Shown here: positions 17,606 to 26,014 of the stretch, piece after piece
Position numbering within the stretch: the first letter of the stretch is position 1
Layout: the number at the start of each line of letters is the position of its first letter
Made by a program: the position numbers and the translations under genes
The notes under the pieces: model-generated
The model's database searches: none
What the model was told of the DNA's origin: nothing
Seen by the model: only the letters and a program-made list of their open reading frames with translations
Origin: CAIOTO01 sp040389165
GTDB taxonomy: Bacteria > Pseudomonadota > Alphaproteobacteria > Paracaedibacterales > CAIOTO01
Assembly (NCBI GenBank): GCA_040389165.1
Contig: JAZKAK010000006.1
Span: 20,763 to 84,762, forward strand
Direction of reading: 5' to 3'
DNA length: 64,000 nt

Positions 17606-18556
17606 TTAAGTGCGTTTAATAAATTCATTTTCATTAATCGCAGCACCTTTGTTGATAGCAACATCACCGCGTTTGATTTTTAAATACATCAATAACGGTG
17701 CCGCCAAACAAATGGATGAAAATGATCCAATTAAAATGCCGAACAATATAGGCAAGCTGAATGCTGAAATAACTTTTCCACCAAATAAGTACAAAGCAGT
17801 GACCGCGAGTAATGTTGTGCTTGCTGTCATTGTTGTCCGTGATAATGTTTCATTCAAACTTTTATTAATCAGTTCGCCGATTTCCATTTTTTTGTATTTA
17901 CGTAGTCCTTCACGAATACGGTCAAAAATAACGATCGTATCGTTTATGGAATAACCTGCGGTGATCAAAACGGCAATAATGGCGGTTTCATTGAATTCTA
18001 GCGGAAAAACAGAAAACAAACCAAGGATAGCAATGCAATCATGCGCAAGTGCGACAATTGCGCAGACAGCAAATTGCCATTCAAAACGAAAGGCAATGTA
18101 AGCCAGCATAGCGATAAGTGAGAGGGCAATCGCTTTAACAGCATTATTGACAAGCTCAGCACCAACTTTTGGGCCAACTGTGTCTATTTTTCGATAATCA
18201 ACCCCAGCCCCTAAGGTTTCTTTTACCTTATTGATCGCGGCTGTTTGTGCTGTTTCGTCACCATGTTGATGTTCTAATTTGATGAGCAAATCACGGTCAG
18301 TTCCGATTTGTTGTATCATGATTTCGCCAAGATTAAGCGCATTTAGCTTGTCACGTAGTGGAGTTATGTCTTGTGCATCAGAAAGGCGCACTTCAAGAAT
18401 ATGGCCACCACGAAAGTCTATTCCATAGTTAAGTCCTTTAAACATTACGCCTGAAAGGGATACAATCGTTATGAGTGCTGCAATGGCGAAGGGAATAAAA
18501 CGAAAGCCGATAAAATTAATATTCGTATTATAAGGAACAATTTGAAGACGTTTCAT
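17606..18556 (-). CDS. secF: protein translocase subunit SecF
   Basis: A 316-residue membrane subunit that with SecD uses the proton gradient to help pull proteins through SecYEG. The first helix is followed by GLNYGIDFRGGHILEVRL, the periplasmic domain (to about 125) and five more helices containing AVLITAGYSINDTIVIFDRIRE and the closing FGILIGSFSSICLAAPLL. It follows secD but is separated from it by 127 bases occupied mainly by a palindromic element, which is unusual for this tight operon. Confidence 0.96.
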   Translation of the reverse strand: MKRLQIVPYNTNINFIGFRFIPFAIAALITIVSLSGVMFKGLNYGIDFRGGHILEVRLSDAQDITPLRDKLNALNLGEIMIQQIGTDRDLLIKLEHQHGDETAQTAAINKVKETLGAGVDYRKIDTVGPKVGAELVNNAVKAIALSLIAMLAYIAFRFEWQFAVCAIVALAHDCIAILGLFSVFPLEFNETAIIAVLITAGYSINDTIVIFDRIREGLRKYKKMEIGELINKSLNETLSRTTMTASTTLLAVTALYLFGGKVISAFSLPILFGILIGSFSSICLAAPLLMYLKIKRGDVAINKGAAINENEFIKRT

Positions 18557-18585
18557 TTTAAAAATCTCTTTCTTATGTTTGTGTG

Positions 18586-18670
18586 CTTTATCATCCTCGC
18601 GAAGGCGGGGATCTAGGCTGCTATAAATATATGTTTTTTCTGGATTCCCGCCTTCGCGGGAATGACAAAG
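18586..18670. repeat. palindromic element between secD and secF
   Basis: CTTTATCATCCTCGCGAAGGCGGGG (18586-18610) is an imperfect inverted repeat of CCCGCCTTCGCGGGAATGACAAAG (18647-18670). It shares the GGCGGG core and TCATTCC ends with the element inside 6857-7019. In the secD-secF transcript it would fold into a long hairpin and could lower or process downstream secF mRNA. Confidence 0.75.
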
Positions 18671-18683
18671 GTGAAAACATACG

Positions 18684-20282
18684 TTAAATAGGTAGTGTTG
18701 TTGCTTTTGTACGACTTTTCAGCCATGTAACAATAATGAGACGTGACAAAGATAATGAGGTGAATAACGATATTAAAATACCTAAAGCCAATGTCACGGC
18801 AAATCCACGAATTGGACCCGAGCCAAATTCAAACAGAACCGCAGCACCAAAGAGTGTTGTTAGGTTCGAGTCAATAATGGTCATCATTGCACGTTTGTAA
18901 CCTGCGTCAACAGCGGTTACAGGTTTAACGCCGGCACGGAGTTCTTCTTTGATACGTTCATAGATCAACACGTTTGCATCAACGGCCATACCGATTGTGA
19001 GTGCGATACCCGCAATACCAGGAAGTGTTAATGTAGCTTGTAATAGAGATAGGCCTCCAATGAGGAATATCATGTTGAAAATAAGTGCAACGTCAGCAAA
19101 CAAACCAAATGTGGCGTAACTTAGGAACATAAACACAGCAACCAATATGAATGCTAAGATCACGGCCGTTTGACCGGAACGAATTGAATCCGCACCAAGG
19201 CTTGGTCCAACCGTTTTCTCTTCGATACATTTAAGCGGAGCGGGCAAGGCGCCTGCACGCAACAATAACGCTAAATCACTTGCGCCTTGAAGGGTGAAAT
19301 GTCCTGAAATCTGTCCACCACCGCTATCAATAACACTTTGAAACACAGGGGCGCTGATAACTGTATTATCTAATACAATAGCAAATTGCTTTTTAAGATT
19401 GTCACGTGACATCTCTGCAAATTTACGGCCGCCAATACTGTTGAATTTCAATGATACAGCTGGTTGTCCGCTGTCAGTACTATAGGTTACTTGTGCGTCG
19501 ACAAGCGTTTCACCACTAACCATCACTTGTTTCCGAACAGGAAGATAAACTATTTTACCGCTATGATCTTCGGGTAAATAGTCAACCCCTGCTGTTGCCG
19601 GTGGCACACGATTTGGATTTTGTGGATCAGCTGGAATAGGTTGCAATGTTGGATCAACAAGACGGAATGTCATCTTCGCTGTTTTTCCAAGGCGACGTTT
19701 AACTTCGGCAGGATCATCAACACCAGGTAATTGGAGTATGATACGATCTGTTCCTTGACGTTGCAAGATAGGTTCCTTCGTGCCACTTTCATCAATACGG
19801 CGGCGAATAACTTCGATCGATTGGTCAATTAATGCTTTTTTTCGACGTTCGAACGCTTCTTCTTCTATTTTGGCGATGACATGTCCATCTGTGACGATAA
19901 CTGTCAGAGTTTTGTCAAGCTCAGTGAAGATTTTCTTTATTTTAGAGGCATCCTCTGGATTACGTAAGGTCAATTCAAGCGTTGGTGTTGCCGCATTTTT
20001 ATCGACAGCAAGGCCTGTGTAACCAATTTGTTCTTTACGAAGACGTACGCGCACATCGTCCACAAGTTGATGGAGCGTGTCGCGCGCTACGGCTTGAAGG
20101 TCAACTTCAAATTGCAAATGTGACCCACCTTGGAGTTCTAACCCCAAGCTAATCTTATTTTGCAGCCATGATGGCATAAATGAGAGCATTGCCGGTGTTG
20201 ATACGTTTGGCAGTGCGAACAAAAGACCCAAAAGGCACGTGCCAGTGATGAGCCAAAATTTCCAACGAGGAATTGCTAACAT
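18684..20282 (-). CDS. secD: protein translocase subunit SecD
   Basis: A 532-residue partner of SecF. After the first helix come GLELQGGSHLQFEVDL (about 46-61), the periplasmic P1 region with DQSIEVIRRRIDESGTKEPILQRQG, the DPAEVKRRLGKTAKMTFRLVD segment, and then the helical bundle with GMAVDANVLIYERIKEEL, the conserved proton-path region. AAGAGA precedes the start. It lies 21 bases after yajC. The length is in the usual range for alphaproteobacteria. Confidence 0.97.
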   Translation of the reverse strand: MLAIPRWKFWLITGTCLLGLLFALPNVSTPAMLSFMPSWLQNKISLGLELQGGSHLQFEVDLQAVARDTLHQLVDDVRVRLRKEQIGYTGLAVDKNAATPTLELTLRNPEDASKIKKIFTELDKTLTVIVTDGHVIAKIEEEAFERRKKALIDQSIEVIRRRIDESGTKEPILQRQGTDRIILQLPGVDDPAEVKRRLGKTAKMTFRLVDPTLQPIPADPQNPNRVPPATAGVDYLPEDHSGKIVYLPVRKQVMVSGETLVDAQVTYSTDSGQPAVSLKFNSIGGRKFAEMSRDNLKKQFAIVLDNTVISAPVFQSVIDSGGGQISGHFTLQGASDLALLLRAGALPAPLKCIEEKTVGPSLGADSIRSGQTAVILAFILVAVFMFLSYATFGLFADVALIFNMIFLIGGLSLLQATLTLPGIAGIALTIGMAVDANVLIYERIKEELRAGVKPVTAVDAGYKRAMMTIIDSNLTTLFGAAVLFEFGSGPIRGFAVTLALGILISLFTSLSLSRLIIVTWLKSRTKATTLPI

Positions 20283-20303
20283 AAAGAATCTCTTACGTAA
20301 TGG

Positions 20304-20678
20304 TTAAGCTTGCTTTGTGGAAGGTGTGCTTGATTCACGACCATTTGCGGGTTCAGTTTTAGCAACAATGCTTGCTATTGTCGCACGCAAAACACGTACA
20401 CGTACGTTTTCAGCGATTTCAACGGTGACTTCAGCGTCGCTGTCTACTTTATGAACGATGCCAATAATGCCGCCGCTTGTGACGACACGATCACCTTTGC
20501 GAATACCCGCGATGGTTGATTGATGTTCTTTTGCCTTTTTTTGTTGAGGGCGGATCAGTAAGAAATACATCACACCAAAAATCAATACCATTGGTAAGAA
20601 TTGAATAGGATCGAAACCACCTGCACTTGGTGCTGCTGCCGGTGCGGAGGATGCTACCGCTTCGTTAATAAAAAACAT
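20304..20678 (-). CDS. yajC: preprotein translocase accessory subunit YajC
   Basis: A 124-residue single-pass membrane protein. The helix QFLPMVLIFGVMYFLLIRPQQKKAKEH and the soluble GDRVVTSGGIIGIVHKVDSDAEVTVEIAENVRVRVLRATI are the family core. It forms the SecDF-YajC complex and heads that operon. GGAGA lies about ten bases before the ATG. The low-complexity Ala-Pro N-terminus and Ser-Thr C-terminus are ordinary. Confidence 0.96.
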   Translation of the reverse strand: MFFINEAVASSAPAAAPSAGGFDPIQFLPMVLIFGVMYFLLIRPQQKKAKEHQSTIAGIRKGDRVVTSGGIIGIVHKVDSDAEVTVEIAENVRVRVLRATIASIVAKTEPANGRESSTPSTKQA

Positions 20679-20985
20679 AAAATTATATCTCCATTGTTGT
20701 TTGAAATGAATTGACTCATTGATACTCTAAACGGTTTTTTAAAAAAGCGCAAAGCTTTGTGTGGATTGTGTCGGTTCATATGATTTGGGCCAACATGAAT
20801 AAAGTCGGATTGGATATGATTGAGGCTGCTTGTTAATGACAAAAGAGAATGAGCAGAGCAGATGGAAGGAACGAACGAGACTATTCATTTTAAGAGGTTT
20901 AGTCTGTTTCAATGATTTGTTAATTCTTTGTTAAATTCTTTCTGCTAACATATGAGTATGGAAAATCAATCAGGTAGTACCTTTC
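20679..20985. other. divergent spacer between yajC and an exported-protein gene
   Basis: About 307 bases must hold promoters for yajC-secD-secF (minus) and the gene at 20986 (plus). I see no good -35/-10 pair, no strong inverted repeat and no credible small gene; the open frame 20654-20842 only overlaps the yajC start. Confidence 0.4.
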
Positions 20986-21585
20986 ATGCGCCATTCATTA
21001 TTAACTACTCTGAGCATAACGCTTATGCTTAGTGCCGCCACATCTACTTTTGCTGAAACTGACGCTGCACCGCAGTCACCCGGTATCTTTAGCAGCATAG
21101 GTGCTGCAATAAGTGATGCTCTTTCGTATGTTTCAAAGTTGTTTTCTTCGTCAGAGGATAACGGACTTCAAGAACCGAAAAATAGTGCTGATCTTATTCG
21201 CAAAGACGCGACCGTTTCTGAGAAACTTCATCTTGAATTTGCAGGTCCGCGTGGCGGAGAAGCACCAAAGCCAACGGTTGATCTAGCTGAGATCGAAGAT
21301 AAAATTGCACCGTTGCCAAAGCCAGAAGAGCTTTCAAAGCCTGATGAGAGTAAGAATTTGCCTATACGCAAAGAGATAGCAAAAGAAGCCGAGCTAGAAA
21401 GCATGGGAAATGATTCACATCGTATCGAAGAAATTAATGCTAAGATTTTAAGTGAAATGCCACAAGCAGCACTTGAAACAACGCTTGTCGCAGAGAAAGC
21501 CGCTAATGCGCCGTCGATGAATGAGCTTGAAGCTGAATTTTCAAGTGGTAATCCACCGCCTGTGCATGAGGGTTTGAATAAGTAA
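20986..21585 (+). CDS. exported protein of unknown function upstream of phoH
   Basis: A 199-residue protein with a clear signal peptide (MRHSLLTTLSITLMLSAATS, cleavage after FAE or TFA near 23). The mature part is acidic and rich in Pro, Glu and Lys (KPEELSKPDESKN, EGLNK at the end), so it is probably largely disordered. I do not recognise a family. It precedes phoH by 38 bases on the same strand, but the TTG-initiated phoH has its own ribosome site. It is likely periplasmic. Confidence 0.65.
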   Translation: MRHSLLTTLSITLMLSAATSTFAETDAAPQSPGIFSSIGAAISDALSYVSKLFSSSEDNGLQEPKNSADLIRKDATVSEKLHLEFAGPRGGEAPKPTVDLAEIEDKIAPLPKPEELSKPDESKNLPIRKEIAKEAELESMGNDSHRIEEINAKILSEMPQAALETTLVAEKAANAPSMNELEAEFSSGNPPPVHEGLNK

Positions 21586-21623
21586 CAGATTTGAAAGTGT
21601 AGATCAACCTACAGGAGAGTGCT

Positions 21624-22643
21624 TTGTCAACAGGTAATATTACGCAGCAAATAGAATTTAAGGATAACCATTTATTACTTGAATTAGTGGGCCCGCAGGA
21701 TAAACATATTTTGCGCATTGAGCAACGCTTGGCTGTCAGCATAGCGCTTCGTGGTAATCATGTCGCGATTACGGGAGCAGAGCGGGAAGTCGGATTTGCT
21801 CGAAAAGCATTGACGTATTTATATCAAAGATTGCAACACCAGCAAAGAGTTGATATGGATGAAGTGGATTCAGCTATTCATCTTGCGTCTCATGCATATC
21901 TTTCTAATGATGTCTTACCTGTTGCAGAAAATGCTGTTGTTGGCGGAGCCGCTGATTCCGACGCGCGTCCCCATGGTGAAGTTTCTATTCAGACGAAGCG
22001 TCGGCTTGTTTTCCCGCGTACGCAAAGACAAAGTAATTACATTCAGGCAATGCAAAAATATGATATGGTTTTTGGTATTGGTCCAGCAGGTACGGGTAAG
22101 ACATATCTTGCTGTTGCTGCAGGCATTTCTTTATTGTTAACTGGCAAAGTAGATAAAATTATTTTGTCTCGCCCTGCGGTTGAAGCGGGAGAGCATCTTG
22201 GCTTTTTACCGGGTGATATGCGTGAAAAAGTAGACCCTTACCTTCGTCCTTTATACGATGCGTTAAATGATATGTTGCCACCAGAGCAAGTTGTGAAAAT
22301 GATTGCAAGCGGCGAGATTGAAATAGCACCGCTTGCTTTTATGCGCGGAAGAACATTAGCAAATGCTTTTGTTATCTTGGATGAAGCGCAAAATACAACG
22401 CCAATGCAGATGAAAATGTTTCTAACGCGTCTTGGTAGCAACGCGCGCATGGTAATAAATGGTGATTTAACGCAAATAGATCTTCCCAGAGGCACCTCAT
22501 CTGGGTTACAAGAAGCTATGCGTATTTTAAATGGAATAGATGATATCGATTTTACACTGTTTACCGATGAAGATGTTGTAAGACATCCGCTCGTGTCAAA
22601 AATTGTGAAAGCATATGATCTTGATCTAAACAAAAATGGATAG
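21624..22643 (+). CDS. phoH: PhoH-family ATPase (YbeZ type)
   Basis: A 339-residue P-loop protein. An N-terminal KH-like region (about 20-75) precedes the Walker A motif GPAGTGKT near residue 153 and Walker B VILDEAQN near 250, with the sensor segment MVINGDLTQIDLP. YbeZ/PhoH proteins act with the RNase YbeY in RNA metabolism; the exact reaction is unsettled. The start is TTG 21624, chosen because AGGAGA lies six bases before it. It overlaps ybeY by eight bases. Confidence 0.94.
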   Translation: MSTGNITQQIEFKDNHLLLELVGPQDKHILRIEQRLAVSIALRGNHVAITGAEREVGFARKALTYLYQRLQHQQRVDMDEVDSAIHLASHAYLSNDVLPVAENAVVGGAADSDARPHGEVSIQTKRRLVFPRTQRQSNYIQAMQKYDMVFGIGPAGTGKTYLAVAAGISLLLTGKVDKIILSRPAVEAGEHLGFLPGDMREKVDPYLRPLYDALNDMLPPEQVVKMIASGEIEIAPLAFMRGRTLANAFVILDEAQNTTPMQMKMFLTRLGSNARMVINGDLTQIDLPRGTSSGLQEAMRILNGIDDIDFTLFTDEDVVRHPLVSKIVKAYDLDLNKNG

Positions 22644-23145
22644 TGATAGTAGATCGTCGGCAGTTGTTATTGAACGTACGTGTCAAGATGATGATTGGCA
22701 GCTGCCTGATGAACATATAATTGAAAAAATTGCAGAAAAAGTATTGACTGCAGCTAAGTGGGATAGATTATGTACCATTAGCATGCTTTTTACGAACGAT
22801 GCTTCCATACAAGCTCTCAATAAATTATATCGTGAGAAAGATAAGCCAACGAATGTGCTTTCTTTTCCAGGTTATGATGCAGATTTGTTACGTATTTTTC
22901 CACGAACCGAGCATATCCCTCTTGGCGATATTATTTTCGCGCGTGAAACGATTCATGCCGAAGCGCTCAATCAACATAAATCCTTTGACCATCATTTTAC
23001 ACATTTATTCGTGCATGGTTTATTGCATTTGCTTGGCTTTGACCATGAACATGAAGCAGATGCTGTGTTAATGGAACAATTCGAAATAGATATATTGGCT
23101 TCTTTATCAATCCCAAACCCATACGAGGTTATTGAATCTTTATGA
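22636..23145 (+). CDS. ybeY: endoribonuclease YbeY
   Basis: A 169-residue metal-dependent endoribonuclease needed for rRNA maturation and ribosome quality control. The zinc site is His127, His131 and His137 in HGLLHLLGFDH. NKLYREKDKPTNVLSFP and the LGDIIFARETI strand are also typical. The ATG is inside phoH and the stop shares ATGA with corC, so the block is probably translationally coupled. Confidence 0.96.
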   Translation: MDSDSRSSAVVIERTCQDDDWQLPDEHIIEKIAEKVLTAAKWDRLCTISMLFTNDASIQALNKLYREKDKPTNVLSFPGYDADLLRIFPRTEHIPLGDIIFARETIHAEALNQHKSFDHHFTHLFVHGLLHLLGFDHEHEADAVLMEQFEIDILASLSIPNPYEVIESL

Positions 23146-24044
23146 ATGCTGTCTCTGAACGATATGCAAAAACAACCACCCTACGTGGGGTTTTTAAACG
23201 TTTTTGGCGTTATTGCCGTAAAGGCGAACACGACGCAAGTCTTCGTGAAACGATCGAAGAATTAATTGAGGAAACAAATGAGGATATACCCTCAATTGAA
23301 TCCGATGAACGTTTGTTGTTGGGAAATGTTCTCAATCTGAGAGATTTAACGGCACATGATATCATGACCCCGCGGGCAGATGTTCTTGCTGTCTCTGAAA
23401 CGATATCAGAAACTGATTTAATTGATCAATTTGTTAAAACGGGTGTTTCATGGCTCGTTGTATACAAGGATAACCTAGATCATGTCGTTGGCATGGTTCA
23501 AATCAAGGATTTATTGACGAGGATCTATAGTAAAAAGCCATTTATGCTAAAGACGTTGATTAAAGAAGTTATGTTCATTTCGCCTGCAATGCGCACGTTG
23601 GATTTACTTCTAACGATGCGTGAAAGTAGTGTGAAAATAGCCATCGTTGTTGATGAGTATGGCGGAGTTGATGGGCTTGTAACGTTCTCACAGCTTATTG
23701 AAGAAATCATAGGTGACATCGAAGGAACCAACGAACAATCTCAAGCGCCTCAGTTGAATTGGCGATCTGATGGCGCAATTATCGCTGATGGGCGTAGCAC
23801 GTTTGAAGAATTGGATGAGCTTGTTGGACGTCCTTTGAATTTAATTGATGAAGATGAAGATATTGATACATTGAGTGGTATGGTTGTATTTTTAGCTGGA
23901 CGTGTACCTAGTCGCGGCGAATTGATTTGTCATCCAAAAGGGATTGAATTTGAAATTTTAGATGCAGATCCAAGGCGTGTGAAGCGTTTATGTATTCGAA
24001 ACATAGCTGATTTAACATCCGAATCCATAAAGACGAATAAATAA
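23142..24044 (+). CDS. corC: CorC/HlyC-type CBS-domain protein
   Basis: A 300-residue protein with a CBS pair (about 65-190; VLNLRDLTAHDIMTPRADVLAV, LVVYKDNLDHVVGMVQIKDLL) and a C-terminal CorC/HlyC transporter-associated domain (about 205-290; IADGRSTFEELDELVGRPL, TLSGMVVFLAGRVPSRGE). There is no DUF21 membrane domain, as in E. coli YbeX. The family is tied to magnesium/cobalt efflux, and in this gene neighbourhood to ribosome metabolism. It starts within the ybeY stop. Hemolysin labels for such proteins are historical. Confidence 0.92.
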   Translation: MNAVSERYAKTTTLRGVFKRFWRYCRKGEHDASLRETIEELIEETNEDIPSIESDERLLLGNVLNLRDLTAHDIMTPRADVLAVSETISETDLIDQFVKTGVSWLVVYKDNLDHVVGMVQIKDLLTRIYSKKPFMLKTLIKEVMFISPAMRTLDLLLTMRESSVKIAIVVDEYGGVDGLVTFSQLIEEIIGDIEGTNEQSQAPQLNWRSDGAIIADGRSTFEELDELVGRPLNLIDEDEDIDTLSGMVVFLAGRVPSRGELICHPKGIEFEILDADPRRVKRLCIRNIADLTSESIKTNK

Positions 24045-24057
24045 GAAAGAACTTAAA

Positions 24058-25821
24058 TTGCTTCATTTTCTAAAAAAGCATGAGACGCGCAAACTTGTTA
24101 GCCGTCTTATGCACGAGTTTATAGCTCCGTATAAAGCACGCCTCGCATTAGCATTTTTATTTATGGTTCTTGCAGCTTTGGCCACGGCAGCATTTCCCTA
24201 TATGTTAAAACCGATTATTGATAATGGATTTACAAATCCACAAATTCACGTGCTGTTATTGGTGTGCGGCGCTGTTTTCTTGGCATTTGTTATTAAAGGA
24301 ATAGCGTCGTATGGCGAGGCAGTTGCGATGGCTTTTGTTGGTCAACGCATTATTTCTGATATTCAAAATAGTCTGTTCAGGCATTTAATGAAGGCTGATC
24401 TCAGCTATTTTCACAAAACCTCCAGCGGAGAGCTTATTTCGCGTTTTACAAACGATGTCAATATGATGCGTAATGCCATGGCAACCACACTCATTGGTCT
24501 TGGAAAAGATTCGCTTACGTTGGTTTGTTTGATTGTCTTGATGTTCGAACGAGACCCTGTTTTAGCGAGTATTGCTTTTTTTGTTTTCCCCATAGCTGTG
24601 CTGCCTATTTTAAAGATTGGCCGTCGTATGCGGAAAGTTACGTTTCACACACAAGATCAACATGCCGCTTTGACCAACCAGCTTGCTCAAGTTTTTCAGG
24701 GCATTCGCGTGGTAAAAGCCTATGGAATGGAGTCAGCTGAATCAAGCTATATTGAGCAACAAATTAACACAATATTTAGTTTGATTTATAAGGCAACACG
24801 AATCAAATCTGCTTCACATCCAATTATGGAGATTCTCGCAGGTTTTGCTATTGTATGCGTTATTGCTTATGGCGGTTGGCAAGTAATGAAGGGAACCCGG
24901 ACAGCAGGTGATTTTGCATCGTTCGTTTTTGCTTTATTTTTAGTTTATGATCCATTAAAGCGCCTCAGCAATCTTAATTCTAGTTTACAAGAAGGTCTTG
25001 CTGCTTCGTTTAGAATCTTTCAGATTCTTGATATGCCACCAAAAATTCAAAACGTTGAAAACCCACGCACATTAACCCGTGCATCAGGGCATATTGAATT
25101 CCGTGATGTCAGCTTTGATTATCAAAACCAAAAGCGTGTTGTTCTGGATCATTTGTCATTTGAGGCAAAGGCAGGTCAAACAATTGCCTTGGTTGGTGCA
25201 AGCGGAGCCGGGAAGTCTACGATTATTAATTTGATTCCGCGGTTTTATGACATAACGCAGGGCGCTATTCTTATTGATGGAATTAATATCAAAGAACTTG
25301 ACCTTGGCGTGCTTCGTCAACAAATAGCACTTGTAAGTCAAGAAATTGCATTGTTTGATCGCAGTATATTTGACAATATAGCCTATAGCGAAGCATCTGC
25401 AACTATGGATGACGTGGTTAAAGCAGCTAAAAATGCGGCTGCTCATGAGTTTATAGAGCGTTTGCCACAAGGGTATGATACGCACGTCGGTGAAAATGGT
25501 GTGAAGCTCTCGGGTGGGCAACGCCAACGCATTGCCATTGCACGTGCGATGCTAAAAGACGCGCCTATTTTGCTGCTTGATGAAGCAACATCTGCACTTG
25601 ATACTGATTCAGAACGCCAAATTCAAGATGCTTTGTCACGACTAATGAAGGGGCGCACGACTATTTTGGTTGCGCATCGTTTATCCACGGTTATTGATGC
25701 TGATCAGATTTATGTGCTGGATCATGGGCGATTGGTTGAGTCAGGCGGACATCACGCGTTATTGCAGCAAGATGGTGTTTATGCGCGGTTATGGAAAAAG
25801 CAATCGAGCGCTAAAAAATAA
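24058..25821 (+). CDS. msbA: MsbA-like lipid ABC exporter
   Basis: A 587-residue half-transporter: six helices (about 20-300) joined to an ATPase domain with Walker A GASGAGKST near 380, the signature LSGGQRQRIAIARA near 484 and Walker B ILLLDEATSALD near 505, and H-loop VAHRLSTV. The KTSSGELISRFTNDVNMMR and YGMESAE segments fit MsbA, which flips lipid A core across the inner membrane as a homodimer. I use TTG 24058; ATG 24109 is possible. It follows corC by 13 bases, where many proteobacteria have lnt. A general multidrug role cannot be excluded. Confidence 0.87.
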   Translation: MLHFLKKHETRKLVSRLMHEFIAPYKARLALAFLFMVLAALATAAFPYMLKPIIDNGFTNPQIHVLLLVCGAVFLAFVIKGIASYGEAVAMAFVGQRIISDIQNSLFRHLMKADLSYFHKTSSGELISRFTNDVNMMRNAMATTLIGLGKDSLTLVCLIVLMFERDPVLASIAFFVFPIAVLPILKIGRRMRKVTFHTQDQHAALTNQLAQVFQGIRVVKAYGMESAESSYIEQQINTIFSLIYKATRIKSASHPIMEILAGFAIVCVIAYGGWQVMKGTRTAGDFASFVFALFLVYDPLKRLSNLNSSLQEGLAASFRIFQILDMPPKIQNVENPRTLTRASGHIEFRDVSFDYQNQKRVVLDHLSFEAKAGQTIALVGASGAGKSTIINLIPRFYDITQGAILIDGINIKELDLGVLRQQIALVSQEIALFDRSIFDNIAYSEASATMDDVVKAAKNAAAHEFIERLPQGYDTHVGENGVKLSGGQRQRIAIARAMLKDAPILLLDEATSALDTDSERQIQDALSRLMKGRTTILVAHRLSTVIDADQIYVLDHGRLVESGGHHALLQQDGVYARLWKKQSSAKK

Positions 25822-26014
25822 CATTTAGTTTTCTATTACTTGTTGTGCATCGGGACGTTTTTTGAAGAAATATATTTATTTTTTCCTATGATTGAGCTTA
25901 GCTTATTTATTAACGCATTCTCGTAGATTGTTCTGAAAATCTAAAATAACTTGCACAAAGTGGCTGAAGGCGTTAAAAAAGAAGACAAGCATAAGAAAAA
26001 AGGACAACAGTTTA

